A DNA stretch of 64,000 nucleotides, from positions 248,001 to 312,000 of the forward strand of contig NZ_WMDZ01000001.1 in NCBI RefSeq assembly GCF_021735935.1. Direction: 5' to 3'. This DNA is from Sulfitobacter sp. M39 (GTDB taxonomy: Bacteria > Pseudomonadota > Alphaproteobacteria > Rhodobacterales > Rhodobacteraceae). The position numbers were made by a program, and so were the translations under genes. Below are positions 45,749 through 54,500 of this stretch, one piece after another (within the stretch, counting starts at the first letter, position 1; the number at the start of each line of letters is the position of its first letter). The notes under the pieces were generated by a model that worked only from the letters and a program-made list of their open reading frames with translations, was not told the origin of the DNA and searched no databases.

Positions 45749-46362
45749 GCCGCGTAGCGCGCCAGAAACATATCGACCGCGCTGTCTACCACGCGGTCGA
45801 TCTCTGCCTGAGAAATCCTGTCGATGATACCGAAGGTCAGTCGCAGCCAGACATCCCCCTTGCAGAGCTCTCCGAATTGGTCGGCCGCCAGTAGCGGGTC
45901 CTTCATACACAACTGCCCACGGGCGACAGCGGTCTCGAAATACCCCGCCATCTCACGCCGGACCACAGCTGGGCCGGAGTTATAAAAGCGCTGGCCAAGC
46001 TCGGGGAACCGATCACATTCGGCCACACACAGGCGAAACATCTGCTGACCAAAGGTCGATGTGATGAACCCCAACAGATGTCGACCGGCCAGCCCCAGCA
46101 CCACACGCGGCGGCGCATCGGTGTCGATACTTTCGAAAGCCTGCCGTGACTGGCGGGCGCATTCGGTATCGGCGACCTCCATGAACAACAGACGTTTGTC
46201 GGGGAAATAGCTGTACAGCGTCGCCTTGGACACGCCGGCGGCACGGGCAATCGCATCAACGCTCGCGCCCTCAAACCCGTCCGCCATAAAGACATCACGC
46301 GCCCCCGCAAGAACCTGATCGAATTTACGGCCCTTGCGAACCCTGGTCTGGTCACTGGTCAT
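45745..46362 (-). CDS. TetR-family transcriptional regulator
   Basis: A 205-residue repressor. The N-terminal HTH (about 12-60) reads VLAGARDVFMADGFEGASVDAIARAAGVSKATLYSYFPDKR. The C-terminal helical domain (about 65-205) would bind a ligand. The ATG at 46362 (MTSDQTRVRKG) is preferred to the open extension to 46482. A perfect palindrome (46395-46411) lies 33 bases upstream, indicating self-repression. It converges on paaIK and might be their regulator (PaaR-like), or may act on the divergent AEC transporter; the sequence does not decide. Confidence 0.9.
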   Translation of the reverse strand: MTSDQTRVRKGRKFDQVLAGARDVFMADGFEGASVDAIARAAGVSKATLYSYFPDKRLLFMEVADTECARQSRQAFESIDTDAPPRVVLGLAGRHLLGFITSTFGQQMFRLCVAECDRFPELGQRFYNSGPAVVRREMAGYFETAVARGQLCMKDPLLAADQFGELCKGDVWLRLTFGIIDRISQAEIDRVVDSAVDMFLARYAA

Positions 46363-46394
46363 GAAGGCTCCGGCAGTTTGAAGGGCAGAGTATA

Positions 46395-46411
46395 AACTGA
46401 ACCGTTCAGTT
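46395..46411. promoter_or_regulatory. Perfect TetR-type operator AACTGAAC-C-GTTCAGTT
   Basis: A 17-base perfect palindrome in the gap between the tetR-family gene and the AEC transporter, next to TATAAA on its left edge, which resembles a promoter -10. AAC-GTT-centred palindromes of this length are typical TetR operators. It would cover the promoter of the regulator. Confidence 0.65.
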
Positions 46412-46511
46412 CCAAGTCCCAAATGCAACAGCCCACCCCAAAGCCTGTGCAATTGCGTCACAGCACTGTTGCCCCGTTGCACGAAGCACAGCCAGCCGCT
46501 ACCAATTTCAC

Positions 46512-47441
46512 ATGCTGGCGATCTTTCTCAAGACACTTCCCTTTTTCGCGCTGATCGGCTTGGGCTATTGGGCCGGGCGCACGCGGTTCTTCACGGCAGA
46601 GGCCACGGCCTATCTGACCAAATTCGTCTTCTACTTCGCCCTCTCTGCCATGCTGTTCCGTTTCTCCGCCAACCTGTCCTTGGCCGAGGTCTGGGACAGC
46701 CGCCTTGTCGCGGCCTATCTATGGGGCACGGGTTTTGTCTATGGCATCGCAACGCTGACAGGCTTTCTGCGCCGCCTCGATGTCCCCGCCACCGCGATGG
46801 AGGCGCAATGTGCCGTGATCGGCAACACCGGCTTCCTCGGCGTGCCCATGCTGACGCTGCTGCTCGGGGCAGAGGCAATCGGCCCCGTCGTGCTGGCTCT
46901 GGCGGTGGATCTGATCGTGTTTTCCAGCCTCATCGTGATCCTGATCACCGGGGCGCGCGATGGTCAGCTGAGCCTGCGCGCCCTGCGCACGATTTCCGTG
47001 GGGCTGGTGAAAAACCCGATGATCGTCGCCATGACCCTTGGCTTTATCTGGTCCGGCCTGCAGATCCCGATCCCTGACCCGATGAACGAATTTCTGGCCA
47101 TCCTCGGCGGGGCCGCGACCCCCGGCGCGCTTTTTGCCATCGGGGCGTCGCTGGCGACGAAATCGGCGGAAAAGCTGCATGTCGCGGGCTGGCTGTCGTT
47201 TTGCAAACTGGTGCTGCACCCGGCCTTTGTGGCCTTTGCCGCGCTGTGGCTGTTCAACGTCGATCCGTATAAGGCGGGCGTAATCATCGCCACCGCCGCG
47301 CTGCCGGTCGCGGGCAATGTCTATATGCTGGCCCAACATTATAACGTCGGGCCGCAACGGGTGTCTGCCGCGATCCTTGTCTCGACGCTGCTCAGCATCC
47401 TCAGCGTCAGCCTTGTCATCGCGTGGGTCACCGCGCTTTAG
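46512..47441 (+). CDS. AEC-family (auxin efflux carrier type) transporter
   Basis: A 309-residue membrane protein with about ten hydrophobic segments in two halves (about 1-125 and 165-309) and a conserved GNTGFLGVPM-type motif near residue 105 in the first half. The second half has ALPVAGNVYMLAQHY. Members export or import small organic acids such as malate or malonate. The substrate is unknown. It is divergent from the TetR gene across the operator. fghA starts about 100 bases downstream. Confidence 0.88.
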   Translation: MLAIFLKTLPFFALIGLGYWAGRTRFFTAEATAYLTKFVFYFALSAMLFRFSANLSLAEVWDSRLVAAYLWGTGFVYGIATLTGFLRRLDVPATAMEAQCAVIGNTGFLGVPMLTLLLGAEAIGPVVLALAVDLIVFSSLIVILITGARDGQLSLRALRTISVGLVKNPMIVAMTLGFIWSGLQIPIPDPMNEFLAILGGAATPGALFAIGASLATKSAEKLHVAGWLSFCKLVLHPAFVAFAALWLFNVDPYKAGVIIATAALPVAGNVYMLAQHYNVGPQRVSAAILVSTLLSILSVSLVIAWVTAL

Positions 47442-47542
47442 CCTTCACCCTTTTGCAAATACTCAGCCAGCGCAGCGTCCTGCCCTTGCCGCGCAGACCG
47501 AGGGCCGATAGCCATAGACCAACCACACACAGGAGACGCCCG

Positions 47543-48376
47543 ATGAAAACGATTTCCGAAAACGCCAGCTTCCGAGGCACCCAAGGCGTCTATTCCCACC
47601 GTTCCACCGCCTGCAACTGCGACATGACCTTTGCGCTGTTCCTGCCCGAAGAAGCGCAGCAGGGCCCGGTGCCCTTGATGTGGTTCCTGTCGGGGCTGAC
47701 CTGCACCCATGAAAACGCGATGACCAAAGCCGGAGCGCAGGCATGGGCCGCGGAACACGGGATCGCGGTGGTCTTTCCCGACACCTCCCCCCGCGGTGAG
47801 GATGTGGCTGATGACGACGCCTATGATCTGGGCAAGGGCGCGGGCTTCTATGTGAACGCCACCCAAGACCCATGGGCACCGCATTTCCAGATGTGGGACT
47901 ATATCGCCGACGAACTGCCGGCGCTGCTGGGTGAAAACTTCGCGCTGGACATGGACCGGCAGGCGATCTGCGGCCACTCCATGGGCGGGCACGGGGCGCT
48001 GACGTTGGCGATGAACCTGCCGGGGCGCTTTACCTCGGTCTCGGCCTTCGCGCCGATTGCGCATCCAACCAGCAGTGACTGGGGACGCAAACAGCTGGCA
48101 GCCTATTTGGGCAGTGACGAGACGACCTGGGCCAAACATGATGCGACGCTTTTGATGGCGGAACGCGGCTTTGACGGGCCGATCCTCATTGATCAGGGCA
48201 CCGATGACCAATTCCTTGATCTGCTGAAACCCGAAGCATTGGCCGAGGCGATGGCGAAAGCCCGCCAGAACGCCACATTGCGGATGCAGCCGGGCTATGA
48301 TCACAGCTATTTCTTTATCTCGACCTTCATGGAAGACCACATCGCCTTCCACGCCGATGCGCTTTATGCGCGATAG
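47543..48376 (+). CDS. fghA: S-formylglutathione hydrolase
   Basis: A 277-residue alpha/beta-hydrolase that ends glutathione-dependent formaldehyde detoxification by releasing formate. The nucleophile is S146 in ICGHSMGGHG. The acid is in LIDQGTDDQFLD and the histidine in QPGYDHSYFF. CTHENAM near residue 54 is typical. AGGAGAC precedes the ATG at 47543; the frame is open to 47423 but begins inside the previous gene. The partner formaldehyde dehydrogenase is not in this window. Confidence 0.94.
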   Translation: MKTISENASFRGTQGVYSHRSTACNCDMTFALFLPEEAQQGPVPLMWFLSGLTCTHENAMTKAGAQAWAAEHGIAVVFPDTSPRGEDVADDDAYDLGKGAGFYVNATQDPWAPHFQMWDYIADELPALLGENFALDMDRQAICGHSMGGHGALTLAMNLPGRFTSVSAFAPIAHPTSSDWGRKQLAAYLGSDETTWAKHDATLLMAERGFDGPILIDQGTDDQFLDLLKPEALAEAMAKARQNATLRMQPGYDHSYFFISTFMEDHIAFHADALYAR

Positions 48377-48385
48377 GGCGCGGCG

Positions 48386-48835
48386 ATGACGGTACTTTAT
48401 ATCGACGCGGACGCCTGCCCCGTGAAGGCAGAGGCGGAACGCGTCGCCACCCGCCACAAGGTGCGGATGTTTGTGGTGTCCAACGGCGGGCTGCGTCCCT
48501 CGCAGAACCCGCTGGTCGAAACCGTGATTGTCCCCGATGGCCCCGACATCGCCGACATCTGGATCGCCGAACGCTGCGGCCCCGGTGACGTCGTGGTGAC
48601 CGGCGACATTCCTCTTGCCGCCCGCTGCGTCGAAGCCGGCGCGCGGGTGCTGAAACACAACGGCGAGGCACTGACCGCAGCCAATATCGGCAATGTGCTG
48701 GCGACACGTGATTTGATGGCCGACCTGCGCGCCGCGGACCCGTTTCGCCAGGGCGGCGGCAAAGGGTTTACAAAGGCCGACCGCTCCCGTTTTCTGGACG
48801 CGCTAGAACGCGAGCTTCGCGCGGCACAACGATAG
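48386..48835 (+). CDS. YaiI/YqxD family (DUF188) protein
   Basis: A 149-residue PIN-like DUF188 protein. It begins [20 protein letters not shown], the family hallmark with acidic residues, and contains [23 protein letters not shown] and [13 protein letters not shown] at the end. The acidic cluster resembles PIN nuclease sites, but activity is unproven for the family. It lies 9 bases after fghA on the same strand, so it is probably cotranscribed, and about 50 bases before the HAD-family gene. Confidence 0.9.
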   Translation: MTVLYIDADACPVKAEAERVATRHKVRMFVVSNGGLRPSQNPLVETVIVPDGPDIADIWIAERCGPGDVVVTGDIPLAARCVEAGARVLKHNGEALTAANIGNVLATRDLMADLRAADPFRQGGGKGFTKADRSRFLDALERELRAAQR

Positions 48836-48884
48836 GGCAAGGGCGGCGCAGGTGCACCCATCGACCCGGCAAAAGGAAGAGCAC

Positions 48885-49505
48885 ATGAAACCAGCGGCAG
48901 TCGTCTTTGACATCGGAAATGTGCTGATCGAATGGCAGCCCGAACGGTTCTATGACTCCGTGATCGGAGAGGACCGCCGCCGCGCCATGTTCGCCGAAGT
49001 GGACCTGCACGGCATGAACGATCTTGTCGATAGCGGCCAGCATTTCACCGACACGATCTATGCCGCCGCCGAAGCCAACCCCGCCTGGCGCGATGAGATC
49101 CGCATGTGGCATGATCGCTGGATCGAAATGGCCGCCCCCGAGATCCCCCGCTCTCTCAGGCTGAAAGAGGCGCTGCAGGCCAAGGGCGTGCCGGTGTTTT
49201 CGTTGACCAATTTCGGCATCCAATCCTATGATCATGCGGCAGAACACTACCCCTTCCTGCGCGCCTTTGATCGCGATTTCATCTCGGGTCATATGGGTAT
49301 GATCAAACCCGCCCCCGCGATCTATGCCGCGTTGGAAGACAGCGCTGGCCTGTCCGGCGACGCGCTTTTGTTCACCGACGACCGTATCGATAATATCAAC
49401 GCCGCCAACGCCCGCGGCTGGCAGACCCATCATTTTACCGGGCCGGACGGCTGGGCTGACAGGCTCGTAGCTGCGGGGCTGTTGACCGAAGCAGAGGCCG
49501 CATGA
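48885..49505 (+). CDS. HAD-family hydrolase
   Basis: A 206-residue haloacid-dehalogenase-type phosphatase. Motif I is VFDIGNVLI, where the usual second Asp is Asn; motif II is the FSLTNFG segment, and motif IV is LFTDDRIDNINAANARG. The second catalytic Asp of motif I (general acid in phosphatases) is replaced, a pattern also seen in dehalogenase-like and YihX-like members. The substrate is unknown. AAAAGGAAGAG upstream sets the ATG at 48885. The stop overlaps the next gene by 4 bases. Confidence 0.88.
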   Translation: MKPAAVVFDIGNVLIEWQPERFYDSVIGEDRRRAMFAEVDLHGMNDLVDSGQHFTDTIYAAAEANPAWRDEIRMWHDRWIEMAAPEIPRSLRLKEALQAKGVPVFSLTNFGIQSYDHAAEHYPFLRAFDRDFISGHMGMIKPAPAIYAALEDSAGLSGDALLFTDDRIDNINAANARGWQTHHFTGPDGWADRLVAAGLLTEAEAA

Positions 49506-50422
49506 CCCAGTTCGACATCATCCCCTTCGACGCCGGCGACGCCCTGTTGGACTGGATCGGTCTGACCGACGCGCTGGCCGAGGGGCACAACCTGCCGCGC
49601 GCCGAAATCGCGGATACGTTTTTGTATCGCGGCAAGGATACCTTGCTGAACCGCGCCGCGTGGATCGACGGGCTGGGTTTGGCGGTGAAATCCGCCACCA
49701 TCTTTCCCGACAACCCCGCCAAAGGGGCACCGATGGTGAACGGCGGCGTGTCGCTTTACGCAGATGATCACGGCGGGCTCGAGGCTTTGGTAGATTTCCA
49801 CCTCGTGACCAAATGGAAAACCGCCGGTGACAGCCTGCTCGCCGCGCGCAGGCTTTCCCGCCCCGGCAGCCGCAAAATCCTGATCGTCGGCGCGGGTACC
49901 CAAGGGCGCGGGCTTCACGCTGCCTACAGGGCGGTCTTCCCCGATGCCCAGTTCACGGTATGGAACCGATCCGCCCCCAATGCGCAGGCGATGGCACGTG
50001 ATATTGACGGGCTGCGCATCGCCGATGATCTTGAGACCGCCGTGCGCGGCGCGGACATCATCACCAGCGCCACCATGTCGACCGAACCGCTGATCAAGGG
50101 CGCGTGGCTGCAACCCGGCCAGCACCTTGACCTGATCGGTGCCTACCGCCCCGACATGCGCGAGGTGGATGATACGGCGCTGACCCGTGCCCGGGTCTTT
50201 GTCGACAGCCTCGACACCACGGTTGATCATATCGGCGAGCTGAAGATTCCGATCGCCCAAGGTGTGCTGAGCGCAAGTGACATCGTCGCGGATTACTATG
50301 ATCTCGGCGCGTTCACCCGCGAGTCAGAGGATGAGATCACCCTGTTCAAAAACGGCGGCGGCGCACATCTGGACCTGATGACCAGCCGCTATATCCTTGA
50401 CCGGTGGCGCGCTCACAGATGA
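49502..50422 (+). CDS. Ornithine cyclodeaminase/mu-crystallin family protein
   Basis: A 306-residue NAD(P)-dependent enzyme. The Rossmann motif is ILIVGAGTQGRGLHAAY (about 125-141). KSATIFPDNPAKG and SLYADDHGGLEALVDF in the N-terminal half are typical of the family, which includes ornithine cyclodeaminase, ketimine reductases and delta1-pyrroline-2-carboxylate reductase. Which reaction it performs cannot be told. It is coupled at both ends: 4-base overlaps with the HAD gene and with the following alpha/beta-hydrolase gene. Confidence 0.87.
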   Translation: MTQFDIIPFDAGDALLDWIGLTDALAEGHNLPRAEIADTFLYRGKDTLLNRAAWIDGLGLAVKSATIFPDNPAKGAPMVNGGVSLYADDHGGLEALVDFHLVTKWKTAGDSLLAARRLSRPGSRKILIVGAGTQGRGLHAAYRAVFPDAQFTVWNRSAPNAQAMARDIDGLRIADDLETAVRGADIITSATMSTEPLIKGAWLQPGQHLDLIGAYRPDMREVDDTALTRARVFVDSLDTTVDHIGELKIPIAQGVLSASDIVADYYDLGAFTRESEDEITLFKNGGGAHLDLMTSRYILDRWRAHR

Positions 50423-51354
50423 TCTGGTTTCTTCTCATTGCGGCTCTGATCATCGCAATCCCGCTTGTGATCGAACGCAACCGTGCCGAAATGGAGGACG
50501 CGGACCGCGGCAGCGCCCTTGGCCAATTCGCAGAGCTGCCCGACGGCGTGACCCATTACGCCTGGACCGGACCCGCCCAAGGCCCTGTCGTCGTTTGTAT
50601 CCACGGGCTGACCACCCCCAGCATCGTCTGGCGCGCGGTGGCACGCGGGTTGGCGTCGATGGGCTACCGGACGCTGACCTACGACCTTTACGGGCGCGGG
50701 TATTCCGACCGCCCCTCCGGCCCGCAAGACCGCCAGTTCTTTATCAAACAGCTGCAAGAGCTGCTGGAAGATCAGGACGTTACCGGCAGCTTTACCCTGT
50801 TGGGTTATTCCATGGGCGGCTCTATCGCGACGTGTTTTGCCGCCGCTTTCCCCGAACGTGTCGAACGGCTGATCCTGCTGGCGCCCGCAGGGATGGGGCT
50901 GGCGCCGAACAAGCTGGTCGACTTCATGGCCAAAACCCCGCTGGTCGGCGATTGGCTGATGCTGGCGCTGTTCCCGCCGACCTTCCGGCGCGGCATCAGG
51001 GCTGAACGTGACATCCCCGTGCAGGTCCGCCACATCCACGACCATCAGGCCGAACAGCTGGACTACAAGCACTATGTTCCTGCGGTGCTGGCCAGCCGTC
51101 GCGGTATTCTGGCGGATGTGCTGCGGGATGAACACCGCGCGATCCGGACGCATGATATCCCTGTGCTGGCGCTTTGGGGGCAGGATGATCAGGTGATCCC
51201 CGCGTCAGCCATCGGCAGCCTTGCCGAATGGAACCGCGCCGCCGAACACGAGGTGATCAAAGGCGCGGGCCACGGCTTGCCCTATACCCATGCGCCCCAG
51301 ATCATTGCAGCGATCAAGGCACATATCGACACGGCGGATAAAGCGACGGATTAG
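50419..51354 (+). CDS. Alpha/beta-hydrolase with N-terminal membrane anchor
   Basis: A 311-residue hydrolase. A hydrophobic start (IWFLLIAALIIAIPLVIE) would anchor it to the membrane. The core has the oxyanion HGLTTP, nucleophile serine in LLGYSMGGS, an acid in LWGQDDQVIP and histidine in GAGHGLPYTH. The substrate is unknown. The ATG at 50419 overlaps the previous stop in the ATGA manner, so I prefer it to the GTG at 50404. The stop shares TTAG with the convergent MFS gene. Confidence 0.87.
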   Translation: MIWFLLIAALIIAIPLVIERNRAEMEDADRGSALGQFAELPDGVTHYAWTGPAQGPVVVCIHGLTTPSIVWRAVARGLASMGYRTLTYDLYGRGYSDRPSGPQDRQFFIKQLQELLEDQDVTGSFTLLGYSMGGSIATCFAAAFPERVERLILLAPAGMGLAPNKLVDFMAKTPLVGDWLMLALFPPTFRRGIRAERDIPVQVRHIHDHQAEQLDYKHYVPAVLASRRGILADVLRDEHRAIRTHDIPVLALWGQDDQVIPASAIGSLAEWNRAAEHEVIKGAGHGLPYTHAPQIIAAIKAHIDTADKATD

Positions 51355-52592
51355 CTCGTCACCAGCCCGGGCAACCGCTTCTCGCGGATGGGCAAATGGA
51401 TCAGCGCGCTGAACGCGCCCACGGCCACACCGATCCACCACACGGCGGTGTAATCGCCGTACGCGTCATACATCCGCCCGCCCAGCCAGACTCCCATAAA
51501 ACTGCCCAACTGATGGCTGAAAAACACGATCCCATAGAGCGTGCCCATATAGCGCAGCCCATAAATATGCGCGACCAGCCCGCTGGTCAGCGGCACCGTC
51601 GCCAACCACAATGCGCCCATCCCGATAGAGAACAGGATGACCGACACCGGCGTGATCGGCAGTAGGATAAACAACGCCGCAATCACGGTACGTCCGGTAT
51701 AGATCGCAGCCAGCAGGTACTTTTTGGAATAGCGTTTGCCCGCCCACCCCGCCAGCAATGTTCCGGCGATATTGGCCAAACCGATCAGGGAAATCGCCAC
51801 CGCCCCAAGGGCAGAGGTTGTCGTGATCCCGATGTTATGCAGCACGCCACCCGCAAGGATCGGGCCGCAAAGTTCGGTTACGAAGGCGGGAAAATGCGCG
51901 GTGATAAAGGCCAGCTGATAGCCGCAGGAAAAGAATCCGATAAAGATGAAGGTAAATGTCGGGTCACGCAGCGCCTTGCCCAGGATTTGCGACAGGCTTT
52001 CCTCCAGCTCGGCCTTGCTGGCCATCGCGGGGGCGCGCATCAACGGCAGCGTCAACAACATCGCCATGATCGCGCCCGCAAAGACAAGGAAGGTCGCCTG
52101 CCAGCTGAGGAACCCCAGCAACCATTCCGCCACTGGCGCACCAAAGACCTGACCCGCGCTGCCCGCCGCAGTGGCAATGGCCAGCGACATGGACCGGTTC
52201 TCGGCCGTTGAGGCGCGGCCAACCACGGCCAAAATCACGCCAAAGCCCGTTCCCGCGATCCCGAAACCCACCAACCACGCATAGGTTTGGTGTTCAATCG
52301 GTGACACCGAATTGGCCGACAGCACCAGACCCACGGCATAGACCACGGACCCGATGATAATGGCGCGGCGGTCTCCGATCTTCTCGGCCATCGCGCCAAA
52401 AATCGGCTGGCCGATGCCCCAGGCGAGGTTCTGGATCGCGATCGCCAGCGAGAATTCGGAGCGGAGCCAGCCGAACTCTTCCGCGATGGGGATCTGAAAA
52501 ACGCCAAAAGAGGCACGCACGGCAAAGCTCACCATGATGATCAGACAGCCGACGATCAGCACCGGTGTGAAGATTGACGTATTTTTTTCCAT
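51351..52592 (-). CDS. MFS transporter
   Basis: A 413-residue major facilitator with about twelve hydrophobic segments. The first half has ERFGWLRSEFSLAIAIQNLAWG-like features (here EEFGWLRSEFSLA) and a motif-A-like GAMAEKIGDRRAIIIG, as in the oxalate/formate antiporter-like group. The substrate is unknown. The ATG at 52592 with GAGGG 6 bases upstream is preferred to the open frame to 52736. It is divergent from zapE and shares its stop with the hydrolase gene. Confidence 0.85.
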   Translation of the reverse strand: MEKNTSIFTPVLIVGCLIIMVSFAVRASFGVFQIPIAEEFGWLRSEFSLAIAIQNLAWGIGQPIFGAMAEKIGDRRAIIIGSVVYAVGLVLSANSVSPIEHQTYAWLVGFGIAGTGFGVILAVVGRASTAENRSMSLAIATAAGSAGQVFGAPVAEWLLGFLSWQATFLVFAGAIMAMLLTLPLMRAPAMASKAELEESLSQILGKALRDPTFTFIFIGFFSCGYQLAFITAHFPAFVTELCGPILAGGVLHNIGITTTSALGAVAISLIGLANIAGTLLAGWAGKRYSKKYLLAAIYTGRTVIAALFILLPITPVSVILFSIGMGALWLATVPLTSGLVAHIYGLRYMGTLYGIVFFSHQLGSFMGVWLGGRMYDAYGDYTAVWWIGVAVGAFSALIHLPIREKRLPGLVTS

Positions 52593-52716
52593 GATGTCCC
52601 TCGAAGCACGTGCCGCCACCGTAGCTTTGAAACCGGGGCCGTCAATTTCAAACATGCGCGCATATCGGCCTGCGGGGGTTCTTTCCAAAGCCTGTGGCAC
52701 ATTGTAAGCCAAAGGC

Positions 52717-53775
52717 ATGACCGATTTACGCACCATTTACGATAACCGCGTTGCCGACGGCAGCCTGTCGCCGGACCCCGCGCAAGAGGCCGTGCTGCCA
52801 GAGCTTGACCGCATTCGCAGCGCCCTGATGGCCCCGCAGAAAAAGGGCTTTTTCAAGCGCGCCCCCGAGCCACCGCAGGGTCTGTATCTTTGGGGTGGTG
52901 TGGGGCGCGGCAAGTCGATGCTGATGGATATGTTCGCGGCAAATATGGGCGATGTGCCAACGCGGCGGGTGCATTTCCACGCGTTCATGCAGGAAATTCA
53001 CAGCGCGATGCATGAGGCGCGGAAAACAGGAGTCGACGATGCGATTGCGCCAGTCGCAGCCGAGGTCGCGAATAGCGTGAAGCTGCTGGCTTTTGACGAG
53101 ATGCAGATCACCGACATCACCGACGCCATGATCGTTGGCCGGCTGTTTGAAGCGCTTTTTGCAGCTGGTGTGGTGGTGGTTACAACGTCGAACCGGATAC
53201 CGGATGACCTCTATAAAGACGGTCTGAACCGCCAGATATTCCTGCCCTTCATCGAATTGATCAAAGAGAAGATGAAGGTGATGGAGCTCGCCAGCCCGCG
53301 CGACTACCGACAGGACCGGTTGGCGGGTACGAAATCCTATTTCACCCCCGTCAACCCAGAGAGCCGTGCCGCGATGAATGCCGTCTGGGATGATCTGGCT
53401 GGCGGCCCGGGGGAGGAGCTGATCCTGCGGGTGAAGGGGCGCGATGTCGTCGTGCCGGAGTTTCGCAACGGTGTCGCCCGCGCCAAGTTCCACGCGCTTT
53501 GTGGTCGCCCCTTGGGTGCGGCGGATTATCTGACATTGGCAGAGGCCGTGCGCGTGTTGATGCTGGATGACATCCCCAGCCTTGGCCGGTCAAACTTTAA
53601 TGAAGCGAGGCGCTTTGTGACCCTGATCGACGCGCTGTACGAGGCTAAGGTGAGGCTGATCTGCTCAGCCGCGGCCGAACCCGAAATGCTGTATCTGGAG
53701 GGTGAAGGCACCTTCGAGTTCGAGCGTACGGCATCGCGTCTGCGCGAAATGCAGGGGGAAGGCTGGGGCGCTTAA
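52717..53775 (+). CDS. zapE: Cell-division ATPase ZapE (AFG1-like)
   Basis: A 352-residue AAA+-like ATPase. Walker A is GGVGRGKS (60-67), and Walker B is LLAFDEMQITD (about 122-132), with sensor region TTSNRIPDDLY. ZapE binds the division ring late in cytokinesis in E. coli; the mitochondrial relative AFG1 handles respiratory proteins. The RRVHFHAFMQEIH segment is diagnostic. Its stop shares TTAA with the frameshifted membrane protein gene on the other strand. Confidence 0.93.
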   Translation: MTDLRTIYDNRVADGSLSPDPAQEAVLPELDRIRSALMAPQKKGFFKRAPEPPQGLYLWGGVGRGKSMLMDMFAANMGDVPTRRVHFHAFMQEIHSAMHEARKTGVDDAIAPVAAEVANSVKLLAFDEMQITDITDAMIVGRLFEALFAAGVVVVTTSNRIPDDLYKDGLNRQIFLPFIELIKEKMKVMELASPRDYRQDRLAGTKSYFTPVNPESRAAMNAVWDDLAGGPGEELILRVKGRDVVVPEFRNGVARAKFHALCGRPLGAADYLTLAEAVRVLMLDDIPSLGRSNFNEARRFVTLIDALYEAKVRLICSAAAEPEMLYLEGEGTFEFERTASRLREMQGEGWGA

Positions 53776-54403
53776 TTGCGCCGCCGCCCCGGGGCGTACC
53801 CATCCCTCTGCAGATCGACTGCAGCCAGATAGAGTGGCGCGGCCTGATCGTGGTAAAATGCGACGGACTGGCGGATCTGCTGCCCGTCGCGAGCATGAGC
53901 TTGATCGCCGTCAGTCGGGCGGGCGGCCGATGCCTTGCGTTCAGCGACAACAACCGCCGTCAGCAAACCTGCCGTATCCAGCGTACCAGAGACTGTCGTA
54001 AGCACTGGAGGTACTTTGAAATCGCCCTTGGCCGCAGCGCTGTTCAGCAAAGTATCAATATAGCTGTCCGACCGTTCCGTGCTGATCGCCCAGATCAGGT
54101 AGGATTCAAGCACTTGGCCCCGTTTGCTATCGTCGAACGATTGGACGATCGCGCTGACTGCATTGCCCACGTCAAAAGAGGCGTCTTTGTGCATCTTGTT
54201 CAGCAGGGTCGCTGGTGACAGCGGCACAAAGGGGTGGCCAAATGCGCGACGCGCCCATTGGCATAGCCCTGCGCGGCGTCGTGGCCCCCGGAAGATCGCC
54301 AGTGATCGACGATAAAGGTCACACCGACAAAGATTGCGAGCAGACGGAGATGGCCGAACACCATCCTGCGCAGCGCAAGGAAATTCTGATACGTATTGGT
54401 CAT
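53772..54403 (-). CDS. Membrane-anchored protein of unknown function, frameshifted as read
   Basis: Two frames look like one broken gene. The first (from 54403, MTNTYQNFLALRRMVFGHLR) has one membrane helix (about 18-33) and runs out after 67 codons. The second (open at 54227, with no ribosome-binding site) continues VPLSPATLLNKMHKDASFD to the stop at 53772. Adding one base to the G4 run at 54231-54234 joins them as HLATPFVPLSPATLL and gives about 210 residues with a large periplasmic or cytoplasmic C-terminal part. I do not recognise a family. It lies between folC and zapE. The joined model is inference. Confidence 0.55.
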
Positions 54404-54500
54404 TGCATTGGTCCCCCCAAAGGCAAAAATGTTACCCTCGGACCTTAGGACGCAAATTCCCTACAAATCGTAAATATAGCCAATTCTAATTGTTAAAAGG

